Shown here piece by piece: positions 23,215-31,350 of a stretch of 57,893 bases of DNA (position 1 is its first letter; every line of letters starts with the position of its first letter). The DNA is from Microvirga massiliensis. Its GTDB lineage: Bacteria > Pseudomonadota > Alphaproteobacteria > Rhizobiales > Beijerinckiaceae. The translations under genes and the position numbers were made by a program. A model generated the notes under the pieces. The model made no database searches and had not been told where the DNA came from. It was given only the letters and a program-made list of their open reading frames with translations. The stretch is taken from positions 3,258 to 61,150 of the forward strand of contig NZ_LN811352.1 of NCBI RefSeq assembly GCF_001006805.1, given 5' to 3'.

Positions 23215-24006
23215 ATGATTCGCTATTCCGGGAGCAACGGCATCGCGCAGCTCGAAGAGTTTCTCGGGATGAGCCGATCCGTCGTCGGGTTCACGGGGGC
23301 CGGAATTTCGACTGAGAGCGGGATTCCCGACTTCCGTTCTCCGGACAGTCCCTGGAAGCGCGGCACGCCGATCCCGTTCGATCTCTTTCTTCGCAGCGAG
23401 GAGGCCCGGCGGGAAGCGTGGCGCCGGAAGTTCGCCCTGGATGATCTGTATCGCGGCGCAAAGCCGAACCGCGGGCACGCGGCGCTCTCCACACTCGTTG
23501 CTGGCGGGCGAATGTCCGCGATCATCACCCAGAACATCGACGGACTCCACCAAGCCTCGGGAGTCAAACCCGAAAAGGTCATCGAGCTACATGGGAACGG
23601 GACCTACGCGATATGCCTGTCGTGTGAGTTGCGTCACGATCTGGCGCGGGTTCGGATGCTATTCGAGGAAACTGGTGCCGCGCCGAGGTGCGCCGCCTGT
23701 GGCGGGATCGTGAAATCGGGCACGATCTCCTTCGGCCAAGCCTTGCCGGAGTCGGCGATGAGGCGTGCCCGGGAACGGACGGAAGCTTGTGATCTCTTTC
23801 TTGCTGTCGGCTCGTCCCTGGTCGTGTATCCTGCCGCCGCGTTCCCGGCTCTCGCGAAGCACAGGGGAGTACGTCTGGTGATCCTCAACCGCGAGCCAAC
23901 CGAACTCGACTCGATCGCTGACCTCGTCATCCACGGCGAGATCGGCGATGTGCTGTCCTTCATTTTGGAGCGCAGGGGGCCGATGCCTAAAAGTTCGATT
24001 GAATAG
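23215..24006 (+). CDS. NAD-dependent protein deacylase, Sir2 family
   Basis: A 263-residue sirtuin that removes acyl groups from lysine using NAD+. GFTGAGISTESGIPDFRS (residues 25-42) and TQNIDGLH bind NAD, the catalytic His is in ELHGNG, and a zinc site is formed by CLSC and CAAC. GSSLVVYPAA is the C-terminal NAD contact. The ATG at 23215 follows GGAGG; the longer frame to 23158 overlaps the divergent gene's promoter. Confidence 0.92.
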   Translation: MIRYSGSNGIAQLEEFLGMSRSVVGFTGAGISTESGIPDFRSPDSPWKRGTPIPFDLFLRSEEARREAWRRKFALDDLYRGAKPNRGHAALSTLVAGGRMSAIITQNIDGLHQASGVKPEKVIELHGNGTYAICLSCELRHDLARVRMLFEETGAAPRCAACGGIVKSGTISFGQALPESAMRRARERTEACDLFLAVGSSLVVYPAAAFPALAKHRGVRLVILNREPTELDSIADLVIHGEIGDVLSFILERRGPMPKSSIE

Positions 24007-24096
24007 CCGTAACGGCAGTTTCGGACTTTCACAGACTCACGACGGTGTTATCCTCGTCGCAAGAATCAGGCGGCGTGATTCGAACGGGTTTAGTTC

Positions 24097-24702
24097 ATGT
24101 CTGACGATTACCGTAGCAGTCCCTTTAGCGCAGCATCCGTTCCCTCATTCGAGCGCGCCGCGCCCCAGGCCCACCCGGAAGATGCCGTCGAGTTCATCCA
24201 GGTCAGCGGTCGAATCAAGTGGTTCGACGTCGCCAAGGGGTTCGGCTTCATCGTTCCCGATAACGGGCTGTCCGACGTCCTCCTCCATGTTACATGCTTG
24301 AGGCGCGACGGTTACCAGAGCGCTAACGAGGGCGCCCGCATCGTCGTCGAGGCCGTGCAGCGCCAGCGCGGGCTTCAGGCGATCCGGATCGTCTCTCTCG
24401 ACGAGTCGACGGCGCTTCATCCGTCCGAACTGCCTCTCCCGCGGACTCATGTCCACGTCGTGCCGACGAGCGGTCTCGAGCCGGCCATCGTGAAATGGTT
24501 CAACCGGCTCCGGGGCTTTGGCTTTCTGACCCGGGGCGAGGGGACTCCGGACATCTTCGTGCATATGGAGACGCTGCGGCGCTACGGAATTGCCGAGCTC
24601 AAGCCGGGAGAGCAGGTCTTCGTCCGTTATGGTGACGGTTCCAAGGGACTGATGGCTGCGGAAGTCCGCCTCGCCGATACTGCGCTCCCGCAGTCCCATT
24701 GA
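24097..24702 (+). CDS. Double cold-shock-domain protein
   Basis: A 201-residue protein with two cold-shock domains: one at about 38-105 (GRIKWFDVAKGFGFIVPDNG) and one at about 130-195 (AIVKWFNRLRGFGFLTRGEG followed by DIFVHMETLRRYG). Both keep the RNA-binding aromatic residues. This two-domain form is typical of alphaproteobacteria and acts as an RNA chaperone. Its stop codon overlaps the start of the DUF192 gene. Confidence 0.93.
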   Translation: MSDDYRSSPFSAASVPSFERAAPQAHPEDAVEFIQVSGRIKWFDVAKGFGFIVPDNGLSDVLLHVTCLRRDGYQSANEGARIVVEAVQRQRGLQAIRIVSLDESTALHPSELPLPRTHVHVVPTSGLEPAIVKWFNRLRGFGFLTRGEGTPDIFVHMETLRRYGIAELKPGEQVFVRYGDGSKGLMAAEVRLADTALPQSH

Positions 24703-25163
24703 CCAGCCTTCCTCAGCCGATCCGGTGCCTCGCGATCACATGGCTGGCTGCGATCGCCTGGGCGAGTGCGGCAGCGGCGCAGCAGCTCGAGGGTCTCACG
24801 ATCGCGACGAAGGCTGGTGACCGGCATATCTTCCAGGTCGAGGTCGCGCGCACCCCTGATCAGCGGTCACAGGGCCTGATGTATCGCAAGTCCATGCCTG
24901 CGGATCACGGGATGCTCTTCGACTTCGAACGGGTGGAGCCCGTCTCGATGTGGATGAAGAACACCTACATTCCCCTCGACATGCTCTTCATCAGGCCAGA
25001 CGGGACGATCGCGCGTATTGCGGCCAATACGGAACCTCTCTCGACCCGCACGATCTCCTCGGGAGAGCCGGTCCTGTCTGTACTCGAGCTCAATGCCGGG
25101 TCGGCCGCCCTTCACGGAATCCGACCCGGAGACCGGGCCGAACACCCGCTGTTCAAGCACTGA
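24699..25163 (+). CDS. DUF192 family secreted protein
   Basis: A 154-residue protein with a signal peptide (LAITWLAAIAWASAAAA, cut before QQLEG). The DUF192 domain includes QGLMYRKSMPADHGMLFDFE, MWMKNTYIPLDMLFI and VLELNAGSAALHGIRPGD. The only possible start is TTG at 24699, overlapping the stop of the cold-shock gene (TTGA); no ATG or GTG lies in frame before the signal peptide. The pairing with a cold-shock gene is common in this group; the function is unknown. Confidence 0.9.
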   Translation: MTSLPQPIRCLAITWLAAIAWASAAAAQQLEGLTIATKAGDRHIFQVEVARTPDQRSQGLMYRKSMPADHGMLFDFERVEPVSMWMKNTYIPLDMLFIRPDGTIARIAANTEPLSTRTISSGEPVLSVLELNAGSAALHGIRPGDRAEHPLFKH

Positions 25164-25233
25164 ACCCAGCGAGCCGGCTTCCATCGGACTTGCGCCCGGT
25201 CTCGGGAAGCCTTAGTTCGACCATGCCGGCCGT

Positions 25234-25310
25234 CGGGGCGTAGCGCAGTCTGGTAGCGCATCTGCTTTGGGAGCAGAGGGTCGCTGGTTCAAATCCGGCC
25301 GCCCCGACCA
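25234..25310 (+). tRNA. tRNA-Pro(TGG)
   Basis: A full cloverleaf can be folded: acceptor CGGGGCG/CGCCCCG, D-stem GCGC, anticodon stem TCTGC/GCAGA with loop TTTGGGA (anticodon TGG), T-stem GCTGG/CCGGC with loop TTCAAAT, discriminator A and encoded CCA. Confidence 0.97.
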
Positions 25311-25341
25311 TGGCCCGGCCAAGCTGTCGAGACGTCGAAAG

Positions 25342-25647
25342 ATGCCTGCACGGATCTACAAGCCCGCCAAATCGGCAACCCAGTCCGGCCTCGCCCGGAC
25401 GAAGCAATGGCTCCTCGTCTTCGAGCAGGACTCCCCCCGGGAGATCGAGCCCCTCATGGGATGGACCAGTTCCAGGGATACCCGGCAGCAGCTCAGGTTG
25501 TGGTTCGATACGAAGGAGGAGGCGATCGCCTATGCGGAGCGAGAGGGGATCGCCTATCGCGTTGAGGAGCCGCACGAGATGAAGCGGCGGACGATGTCCT
25601 ACGCGGACAATTTCAAGTTCAATCGCGTCGATCCGTGGACGCATTGA
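25342..25647 (+). CDS. NADH dehydrogenase NDUFS4-like subunit
   Basis: A 101-residue homologue of the complex I accessory subunit NDUFS4 (18-kDa subunit). ARIYKPAKSATQSG, the central GWTSSRDTRQQLRLWFDTKE and the C-terminal KRRTMSYADNFKFNRVDPWT are the family core. The ATG at 25342 lies 31 bases after tRNA-Pro, so it may be read through from the tRNA promoter. Together with NDUFA12 at 15495 it is the second complex I accessory gene in the window. Confidence 0.92.
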   Translation: MPARIYKPAKSATQSGLARTKQWLLVFEQDSPREIEPLMGWTSSRDTRQQLRLWFDTKEEAIAYAEREGIAYRVEEPHEMKRRTMSYADNFKFNRVDPWTH

Positions 25648-25662
25648 GCGGGATCGACGTCA

Positions 25663-25739
<77 letters not shown>

Positions 25740-25844
25740 TCCCTCATGCGCTGTAAGCAATTGAGGAGCAACAATTATCCGGTCTCCGCTCACCGAGCGG
25801 AGGCGACTTGCTCGCCGGAAATTGGAGAACGGAACGGACACAAA

Positions 25845-25884
25845 AATCCCGAAGGGCCGCGGAAAGTCCCGAAAAAGTCCCGAA
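25845..25884 (+). repeat. Candidate left arm-type integrase sites
   Basis: AATCCCGAA at 25845-25853, AAGTCCCGAA at 25864-25873 and again at 25875-25884. The same repeat occurs in the same orientation next to attR (38950-38970). Short direct repeats on both inner flanks of the cores are expected for arm-binding sites of lambda-type integrases; binding is inferred. Confidence 0.55.
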
Positions 25885-26047
25885 GGATGTTCTTGGATCG
25901 TTCTCCACAGGCCCTCTCGGTCGGAGGCCTTGCGCAGGCCGCACAAAGTGCACACGGTTCCGCTTACGATCGGATAGGTGCGTGCGCGGGCAGATAGCAG
26001 CCCAACATTCCGCCCATCCGTCATCGCCTACAATCAGATCCACCACC

Positions 26048-26077
26048 GCCCGCCCGGCACCCGCCCGGCGGGCTTTT
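26048..26077 (+). terminator. Hairpin with T-tract before the AlpA-like gene
   Basis: GCCCGCC (26048-26054) pairs with GGCGGGC (26067-26073), 12-base loop, followed by TTTT. It ends 17 bases before the next start codon. Confidence 0.5.
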
Positions 26078-26094
26078 CGCTGTTGGAGAGGCCC

Positions 26095-26298
26095 ATGAGC
26101 CAAGTCCCCGAAATCCTAACCTCTGCCGAAGCCTCGAAAGTCCTCCGCGTCTCACGGAAATGGCTACGCGAGAGCCCCGACGCGCCCCCGGTGATGCAGC
26201 TCGGACCTCGGAAGTTCGTCTATTCGCGAGCGGCCATCGAAGCGTGGCTTGCCGCCCGCACCGTCGACCCCTCGAAGCGATCGAAAGAGGTCGCGTGA
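26095..26298 (+). CDS. AlpA/excisionase-like helix-turn-helix protein
   Basis: A 67-residue protein with a MerR-like winged HTH: ILTSAEASKVLRVSRKWLRE, then GPRKFVYSRAAIEAWLAAR. This is the layout of AlpA-type regulators and of recombination directionality factors. The ATG at 26095 has TTGGAGAGG upstream. Being the first gene inside attL it could control excision or replication; a second protein of this fold lies next to the integrase. Confidence 0.75.
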   Translation: MSQVPEILTSAEASKVLRVSRKWLRESPDAPPVMQLGPRKFVYSRAAIEAWLAARTVDPSKRSKEVA

Positions 26299-26404
26299 AG
26301 GCGTCGGAGCGCCTTCAAGGTGTAATTGCCTCGCCCGCAACATGAGGAACGCGGCCTAACCGACTTTAGCAATTGGGCTTTTCTTCAATCTGTCTGCGGG
26401 CGCA

Positions 26405-27436
26405 GTGCGCATGAGAATGAACGCCCAAGTCACTCGTTGGCTTGGGCTTTTTCATGCTCCCTCGCGTGCGCGCACCCGCGCGTGCGTGCGCGGCTTCTTT
26501 CAGTTCAAGACGGAGCCTCCCTTGTTCGTTCAGAAGAGCACCTCCGGCCTCGGTGTCGAGGAGGTGAAAGCGCTAAGCGAGGCATGGCATCACGCCGCTC
26601 GGATTGGGACACCGCTCAATGCTTTCGTGACGTATCGCCCGTTCGATCCGGACGGCATCATGGGCCCGGCGGATCACGTCACGGCGTATCGAGCGTTCCG
26701 GAACAGGCTCGGCGTCTTCGCCCGGCAAAACGGTTTCCGGCCGACCTTCGTGTGGTCGAGAGAGGTCAACTCGGACGGCACGGGAGAGCACCTACATGTG
26801 CTGCTGCACGTTCCGGCCCGGCATCGGGCTAAGTTCGAGGCCGCCCTCAATACCTGGCACCCCGAGCCTTACGAGATCGACGTCGTTCCAGCCGATCGGC
26901 AAATGCGGATCACCGAGCACGGCAAGGTGCGAAGCGCGATCAACTACCTCTGCAAGCAGTCCACGCCCCAAGCCGCATGGGGTCGCGGTCTGACCCGTTA
27001 CCGCGGAACCTACCCGATCCTTGGCAAGCGCTCCGGCGTGACCACCAATCTCACGGCCGAGGCAATCGCCGCATGGCGGGACGCATCGCGCCCGGTGACC
27101 GCGGACCGCCGGGAACCGATCTCGGCTACTCACCTACGGCCAAGCTCCTCGAAGGCCGCCCTCGGCCACCGTAGCGCCTCGGCGAGCCCGCCGAGACCGG
27201 CACCAATCCCACCCGCTCACGAGCCCGGCCATCGAGCCGGGCTTTTTCATTCGCAGGACCGCACCGACGCCCATCCGAGGAGGATTTCGACCGGCGCGTC
27301 CCTAAGCAGAAAAGCAGGAGAAACCCATGGCCCGGCCAAAGAAGCTCCGGACCGACGAGGCTACGCTCGGCAAGATCGAAGCGCTCAGCCGCGTGTTGGC
27401 GACGCACGAAGACATGGCGGCGAGCCTTTCCGTTAG
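26405..27436 (+). CDS. HUH replication initiator (G2P/Rep-like)
   Basis: A protein of up to 343 residues, unlike anything else in the window. In this numbering GEHLHVLLHVP holds the HUH metal motif (His129-Leu-His131), and INYLCKQ holds the catalytic Tyr181 with Lys184 (Y-x2-K), in the order and spacing of single-Tyr rolling-circle initiators; NAFVTYRPF would be motif 1. It would nick one strand at an origin and start replication of the excised element. Both ends are uncertain: a terminator at 26423-26452 lies inside the first 16 codons, so the true start may be TTG at 26522 (LFVQKSTSG), and the last 70 codons cross another terminator (27223-27247) and overlap the next gene, so the real end may be near 27200 or a frameshift may exist. 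Confidence 0.75.
   Translation: MRMRMNAQVTRWLGLFHAPSRARTRACVRGFFQFKTEPPLFVQKSTSGLGVEEVKALSEAWHHAARIGTPLNAFVTYRPFDPDGIMGPADHVTAYRAFRNRLGVFARQNGFRPTFVWSREVNSDGTGEHLHVLLHVPARHRAKFEAALNTWHPEPYEIDVVPADRQMRITEHGKVRSAINYLCKQSTPQAAWGRGLTRYRGTYPILGKRSGVTTNLTAEAIAAWRDASRPVTADRREPISATHLRPSSSKAALGHRSASASPPRPAPIPPAHEPGHRAGLFHSQDRTDAHPRRISTGASLSRKAGETHGPAKEAPDRRGYARQDRSAQPRVGDARRHGGEPFR
26423..26452 (+). terminator. Intrinsic terminator between the AlpA-like gene and rep
   Basis: GCCCAAG (26423-26429) pairs with CTTGGGC (26441-26447), 11-base loop, then TTTTT. Confidence 0.65.
27223..27247 (+). terminator. Intrinsic terminator after rep
   Basis: GCCCGGC (27223-27229) pairs with GCCGGGC (27236-27242), six-base loop, followed by TTTTT. 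This is a textbook intrinsic terminator and argues that the rep reading frame ends before it. Confidence 0.75.
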
Positions 27437-27746
27437 CGTCAAGACGTTCAGCCGCTTCGTGCAAGAGCACGAGGCAGTCCGCACCGCGATCGAGAAGGGC
27501 AATGCCGCCGGCCGCGTGTCCTTGCGGGCCCGCCTTTTCAGCTCGAAGTCGCCGCATGCGATGATCTTCCTCGCGAAGGCGATCTTGAAGCTCGACGACC
27601 GCCCGAGCCCCGCGACCGTCAACCTCAACGTCAAGCACACCCGCGACGATCTCATGAACCTCTCGGACGAGGAGCTTGAGGCCTTGATCGTAGAGGCATG
27701 CGGCGACCGGATCACGGCGCGCGAGACCGACGACCCGGTCGCCTAA
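27327..27746 (+). CDS. Small-terminase-like HTH protein A
   Basis: A 139-residue protein. Residues 20-75 read as an HTH followed by a helical linker of the kind seen in phage terminase small subunits (MAASLSVSVKTFSRFVQEHE, then GRVSLRARLFSSKSPHAMIF). The ATG has AGCAGGAG upstream. A paralogue follows 69 bases later. In a satellite such a protein could steer packaging to the element's own DNA; with no large terminase present it could also be just a DNA-binding regulator. Confidence 0.7.
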   Translation: MARPKKLRTDEATLGKIEALSRVLATHEDMAASLSVSVKTFSRFVQEHEAVRTAIEKGNAAGRVSLRARLFSSKSPHAMIFLAKAILKLDDRPSPATVNLNVKHTRDDLMNLSDEELEALIVEACGDRITARETDDPVA

Positions 27747-27773
27747 TCACCCACCGAAGTCCACCACCACGCA

Positions 27774-27796
27774 GGCCGCCGCATCGGGCGGCCTTT
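27774..27796 (+). terminator. Hairpin between the two HTH genes
   Basis: GGCCGCC (27774-27780) pairs with GGCGGCC (27787-27793), six-base loop, then TTT; it ends 18 bases before the next start. Confidence 0.5.
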
Positions 27797-27814
27797 CGCA
27801 TTTCAGGAGCACCA

Positions 27815-28153
27815 ATGCCCCGCCAACAGAACCCGAAACTCGTTCTCGACGCTTGGACCGTCGATCAGCTCGTCGAACTCGGGAGCGTCAACGCGACGGT
27901 TCGCGAAGCCGAGGCTCACTTCGGCGTGCGCGAGGGCGACCTCGCTCGCTTTCTCGCCGAGCATCCAGACGCGCAGGAGGCCTTTCAACGTGGCAAGGCC
28001 CTGTGCCGTCTCACAATTCGTCGCAAGCTCGCCGCGAGCGATGATCCGATCGTCGTCGCCTTCCTCGCGAGGAGCACTCTCGATCTCGACGCGCCGCCCC
28101 GGCAGGTCGACGTCCAGATCGCACGCACCGTCACCGATGAGGCAGGTCGATGA
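27815..28153 (+). CDS. Small-terminase-like HTH protein B
   Basis: A 112-residue paralogue of protein A: REAEAHFGVREGDLARFLAE, HPDAQEAFQRGKA, then LTIRRKLAASDDPIVVAFLA lines up with EHEAVRTAIEKGN and the SSKSPHAMIFLAKAIL segment of A. The ATG at 27815 has CAGGAG upstream. Its stop overlaps the start of the tape-measure gene (ATGA at 28150), so the two proteins are made together. Confidence 0.7.
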   Translation: MPRQQNPKLVLDAWTVDQLVELGSVNATVREAEAHFGVREGDLARFLAEHPDAQEAFQRGKALCRLTIRRKLAASDDPIVVAFLARSTLDLDAPPRQVDVQIARTVTDEAGR

Positions 28154-30465
28154 GCAGCCTTAACGTCTCCCTCGTCCTGCAACTCATCGACAAGCTCACG
28201 CGGCCGCTCAAGAACGCCTCGAAGGAGGTCGATGCCTTCGGGAGGAGGTCGAAGAAGGCGCATATCGGCCTCTCGACCGAGGGCCGGAAGGCAGAGCGCG
28301 CCGTCAAAGGCGTCGCAGTCGCGACCAAGCAGGAGGCGAAGGCGGTCAATGCCTCGACCATCGCAATCGCCCGGCAGGCGCGGGTCCGGCGCGAGAGCGC
28401 TCGGGCGATCGTCGCCGAGGGCCGGGCGGCGGAGCGCACGGCGCGCACCGTGCGGCGCTATGCTCTGACGGGAGGTCGCGGATCTTCCGGCGGTGTTGTG
28501 CCGGTTGTCGTCCCTCCAGCGGCCGCTGGTGGCCATCTCCCGCATCGTAGATCCGGAGGCGGCTCCGGCGGCTCGGCGACGCCCTACGGGCAATTCGCGG
28601 CGGGCATGGGCGGAGCGATCACGGGCCGCTTCGGGATGACCGGCTTCGGCGCTGCTGCAGGCGGTATCGCGGTCGCGGCGGGCGCCTACAAGGCGACCGA
28701 GAGCGCTCTCTCCTTCGAGAAGGTGATGACGGAGGTCGAGAAGGCGACCGACGCGAATGCCGAGAAGTCGGCTGAGTATGCACAGAAGCTCCTCGATCTG
28801 AGCCGCGCCACCGGCAAGACCAAGGAGGAACTCGGCACGATGCTCGCACAGGCGGGCTTCGCCGGCCGCCCCGCGCAGGAGCTTCTCCGGTTCACGGAAT
28901 ACGGCGCCAAGGCCACCGTCGCATGGGGCACGAACGCGGAAGAGACCGGGCAGGCACTCGCCGAACTCGGAAACATCTACGGCGCCCACCAAGGGCGCAT
29001 CGAGGAGATCGGTGACGCGATCAACACCGCGGCCGATATTTCGGCCTCGCGCGAGAGCGACCTTCTGGAGTTCCTGCGCAGGTCCGGCGCCTCCGGCAAG
29101 CTCGCCGGCATCTCGGCCGAGCAAACGCTCGCCTTCGGCGCGGCCCTCAAGGAGGTCGGCGTCCGGACCGACGTCGCCGCGACCGGCTTCGAGGCGCTGA
29201 TGAACGTCATGCGGCTCGGGGAAGAGTTCTCCGACAAGGCCAGCAAGGGGCTCGAACAGCTCGGCGTCTCGTCGAACAAGATGCGGCGGGAGTTCATCGC
29301 GAAGCCGCTCGAAGCAACGCTCGGCTTCCTTCAGAAGATCGCGAAGGTCTCCGACCCCATGAAGCGGGCCGAGATCCTCACGAACATCTTCGGCAAGGAG
29401 TATCAGGACGACATCTCGAAGCTCTTGAACCAGTTGCCGCGGCTCAACTCGCTCCTCAAGACAATGGGGAACAGGGCGAACTACATCGGCAGCGTCGACG
29501 CGCAGTTCGGGAAGCAGCTTGAGAAGGATTTCAACCGATTGCAGCGGGCGCAAGCCTCTATCGACACGCTCGCTACGCGGATCGGCGAACCGTTGAAGGT
29601 CGCGGCCGGCAGCGTCGCGGAGAGCATCAATGACGCCGTCGATGCGATCGAAAAGGGTGAGACCAAGTTCCAGCGGATCCTCAGCCGGGCCAATGCCTAC
29701 CTCGACGAGCGCGACGGTCGCAAACCGGGCGAGATCGCCGAGATCCCGACTCCCGCTCCCGAAGCCGAGGCATGGGCCGAGAAGAACCTCCCCTTCCTGT
29801 CCGGCAAAGTCTGGAACGAGGCGCTCGACGAATGGATCGGCAAGACGCCGGACGATGCGGCCCGCAAAGGTCGCGAAGCAGCTCGGGCCGAGAAGATCGC
29901 CGGAGAGGATCGCATCATCGCGAGGGCGGCCGACCTTCAGACCCGCATCGGCAAGGCCGAAACCGCGCGCGTCCCGATCGACACGATCGACGCTCTCCGG
30001 CGCGAGCTTGAGACCGTCACGAAGCTGGCCGGCGAGATCGTCGTCCGACGGCACGTCGAAAGCCTCGGCATGAACAGGGCCGAGGCATCGCTCGAACGCG
30101 CGCAGCCGCTCGCGTCCGGATTGGCGACATTCGGCTTCGGGAAGCATGGCACGAACACGCCGCCGCCCGGCGTCCCTCTGCCGCCACCGCGGCCGACCGT
30201 CGACACATCGGAAATCGATGCGGCGACACAGAAGGCAGAAGCGGCGGGCTCGACGATCACGACGGCGCTCAACGTCAGCGCCGCCCCGGTCATCGACACG
30301 ACCTCAATCGACGCGGCCGACGCGAAGGTCGACGCGCTGATCGCGAAGCTCGCGCGCATCGGCCCGCTCGCCGCGCAGGCGAACAAGGCCATCGCATCAG
30401 CGCAGTCGGGACCGGCACAAGGCAAGGGCTACCGTCAAGGCGCGCTCCTGCAGGATCCCGAATAG
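28150..30465 (+). CDS. Phage tail tape-measure protein, TP901 core
   Basis: A 771-residue protein. N-terminal residues 1-110 are a Lys/Arg/Ala-rich coiled coil; 130-165 is a Gly/Ser/Pro linker; 170-420 is the TP901 core (SFEKVMTEVEKATDANAEKS, LGTMLAQAGFAG, LAELGNIYGAHQGRIEEIGD, LEFLRRSGASGKLAGISAEQ, FEALMNVMRL); the remainder is helical with a Pro-rich break near 670-685. Tape-measure proteins set tail length and are ejected with the DNA. It is the only recognisable virion tail gene in the element, which is the oddest fact about it. It is translationally coupled to HTH protein B. Confidence 0.88.
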   Translation: MSSLNVSLVLQLIDKLTRPLKNASKEVDAFGRRSKKAHIGLSTEGRKAERAVKGVAVATKQEAKAVNASTIAIARQARVRRESARAIVAEGRAAERTARTVRRYALTGGRGSSGGVVPVVVPPAAAGGHLPHRRSGGGSGGSATPYGQFAAGMGGAITGRFGMTGFGAAAGGIAVAAGAYKATESALSFEKVMTEVEKATDANAEKSAEYAQKLLDLSRATGKTKEELGTMLAQAGFAGRPAQELLRFTEYGAKATVAWGTNAEETGQALAELGNIYGAHQGRIEEIGDAINTAADISASRESDLLEFLRRSGASGKLAGISAEQTLAFGAALKEVGVRTDVAATGFEALMNVMRLGEEFSDKASKGLEQLGVSSNKMRREFIAKPLEATLGFLQKIAKVSDPMKRAEILTNIFGKEYQDDISKLLNQLPRLNSLLKTMGNRANYIGSVDAQFGKQLEKDFNRLQRAQASIDTLATRIGEPLKVAAGSVAESINDAVDAIEKGETKFQRILSRANAYLDERDGRKPGEIAEIPTPAPEAEAWAEKNLPFLSGKVWNEALDEWIGKTPDDAARKGREAARAEKIAGEDRIIARAADLQTRIGKAETARVPIDTIDALRRELETVTKLAGEIVVRRHVESLGMNRAEASLERAQPLASGLATFGFGKHGTNTPPPGVPLPPPRPTVDTSEIDAATQKAEAAGSTITTALNVSAAPVIDTTSIDAADAKVDALIAKLARIGPLAAQANKAIASAQSGPAQGKGYRQGALLQDPE

Positions 30466-30534
30466 CCGTCACCCACCACCCATCACAGCAACCCGAACAG
30501 CGCTCGCCGAGACCGGGAGCGCAGGAGAAGCGCA

Positions 30535-31227
30535 ATGGCACTCCGAGCCAAAATCGAAGCCCTTCACGAGGTCGACGCGAAGCACCGCGATCTTTACCAC
30601 GCCACTGGCGACGGCTTCGTTCTCGACGTCGAGCCGGTCGACGGCTTGTCTCTCGGCAAGGTCGAGAAGTGGCGCGCACACGTCGAGAAGATGCTCGTCG
30701 CTGAGAAGGCTTCCGCCGCCCTCGACGCCGCGCGGATCGATCCGGCATGGAAGGATTATTTCCTCGCCAAACTGACGGCCGCAGCCCAACTGAACGACGA
30801 AGGCGATGAGATCGAGGTCGAGATCATCGACGACAAAGGCATCCGCCGCATCGGCTCACGCGGCGAATGGCTGACGATCGAGGGCTTCGTCGCGGAGATG
30901 AAACAGGCGCGGCCGCGCTGCTTCATCGACGACGAACCGAACAAGTCGCAGCCGACCAGCTACAGCGGTCCAAATCCTTGGCTTGCCGCTCATCGCAATC
31001 TCACAGCGCAGGGGCGCATCATTCGCGACAATCCCGAGCTTGCGCGTCGCCTCATGATCGAAGCCGAAGTCGATCCCGGCAGCGTCGGCAGCTCGCGCAA
31101 TTCTGGCACCTTCAATGGCCCCAATCCGTTCAAGCGCGAGACGTGGAACCTCACCCAACAGGGCGAACTCTTTCGCGCCAATCGCGCAGCATACGAGCGC
31201 ATGAAAGCCGAAGCGGGCGCGGCCTAA
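30535..31227 (+). CDS. Scaffold-like phage protein with doubled NP(W/F)...NLTxQG motif
   Basis: A 230-residue protein starting 69 bases after the tape-measure gene. Its first 50 residues (MALRAKIEALHEVDAKHRDL and GDGFVLDVEPVDG) resemble the N-terminus of phage capsid scaffolding proteins. The C-terminal half holds a 31-residue unit twice, 50 residues apart: PNPWLAAHRNLTAQGRIIRD at 146 and PNPFKRETWNLTQQGELFRA at 196, each followed by an acidic helix. Such NPW/NLT units occur in alphaproteobacterial phage proteins. A role in capsid assembly is inferred from this likeness only. Confidence 0.6.
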   Translation: MALRAKIEALHEVDAKHRDLYHATGDGFVLDVEPVDGLSLGKVEKWRAHVEKMLVAEKASAALDAARIDPAWKDYFLAKLTAAAQLNDEGDEIEVEIIDDKGIRRIGSRGEWLTIEGFVAEMKQARPRCFIDDEPNKSQPTSYSGPNPWLAAHRNLTAQGRIIRDNPELARRLMIEAEVDPGSVGSSRNSGTFNGPNPFKRETWNLTQQGELFRANRAAYERMKAEAGAA

Positions 31228-31279
31228 TTCAACACGCACGCTAGGGCCGATTTCGCGGCCACTAGCGGCCATTCTCGGG

Positions 31280-31304
31280 CTCGCGGCTGCATCTTAGCCG
31301 CGAG
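31280..31304 (+). repeat. Perfect 9-bp hairpin without T-tract
   Basis: CTCGCGGCT (31280-31288) pairs with AGCCGCGAG (31296-31304), seven-base loop. It ends 46 bases before the next gene and belongs to the series of hairpins placed before genes in this element. Confidence 0.45.
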
Positions 31305-31350
31305 CGCATCGCGTCCGTCTGTGGCCCGTTTCTGTCAATCGGAGTGCCTA

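Larger units (their letters stand above)
25740..26094. other. Left end of the element, non-coding, with repeats
   Basis: 355 bases without a supported gene. It contains three copies of a (AAG/AA)TCCCGAA repeat at 25845-25884 and a terminator-like hairpin at 26048-26077 just before the first gene. Confidence 0.6.

Noticed and set aside
27985..30147. A 720-codon open frame antisense to the tape-measure gene
   Set aside because: No domain, Asp/Leu/Arg-heavy composition typical of an antisense shadow; the plus strand has the TP901 core.
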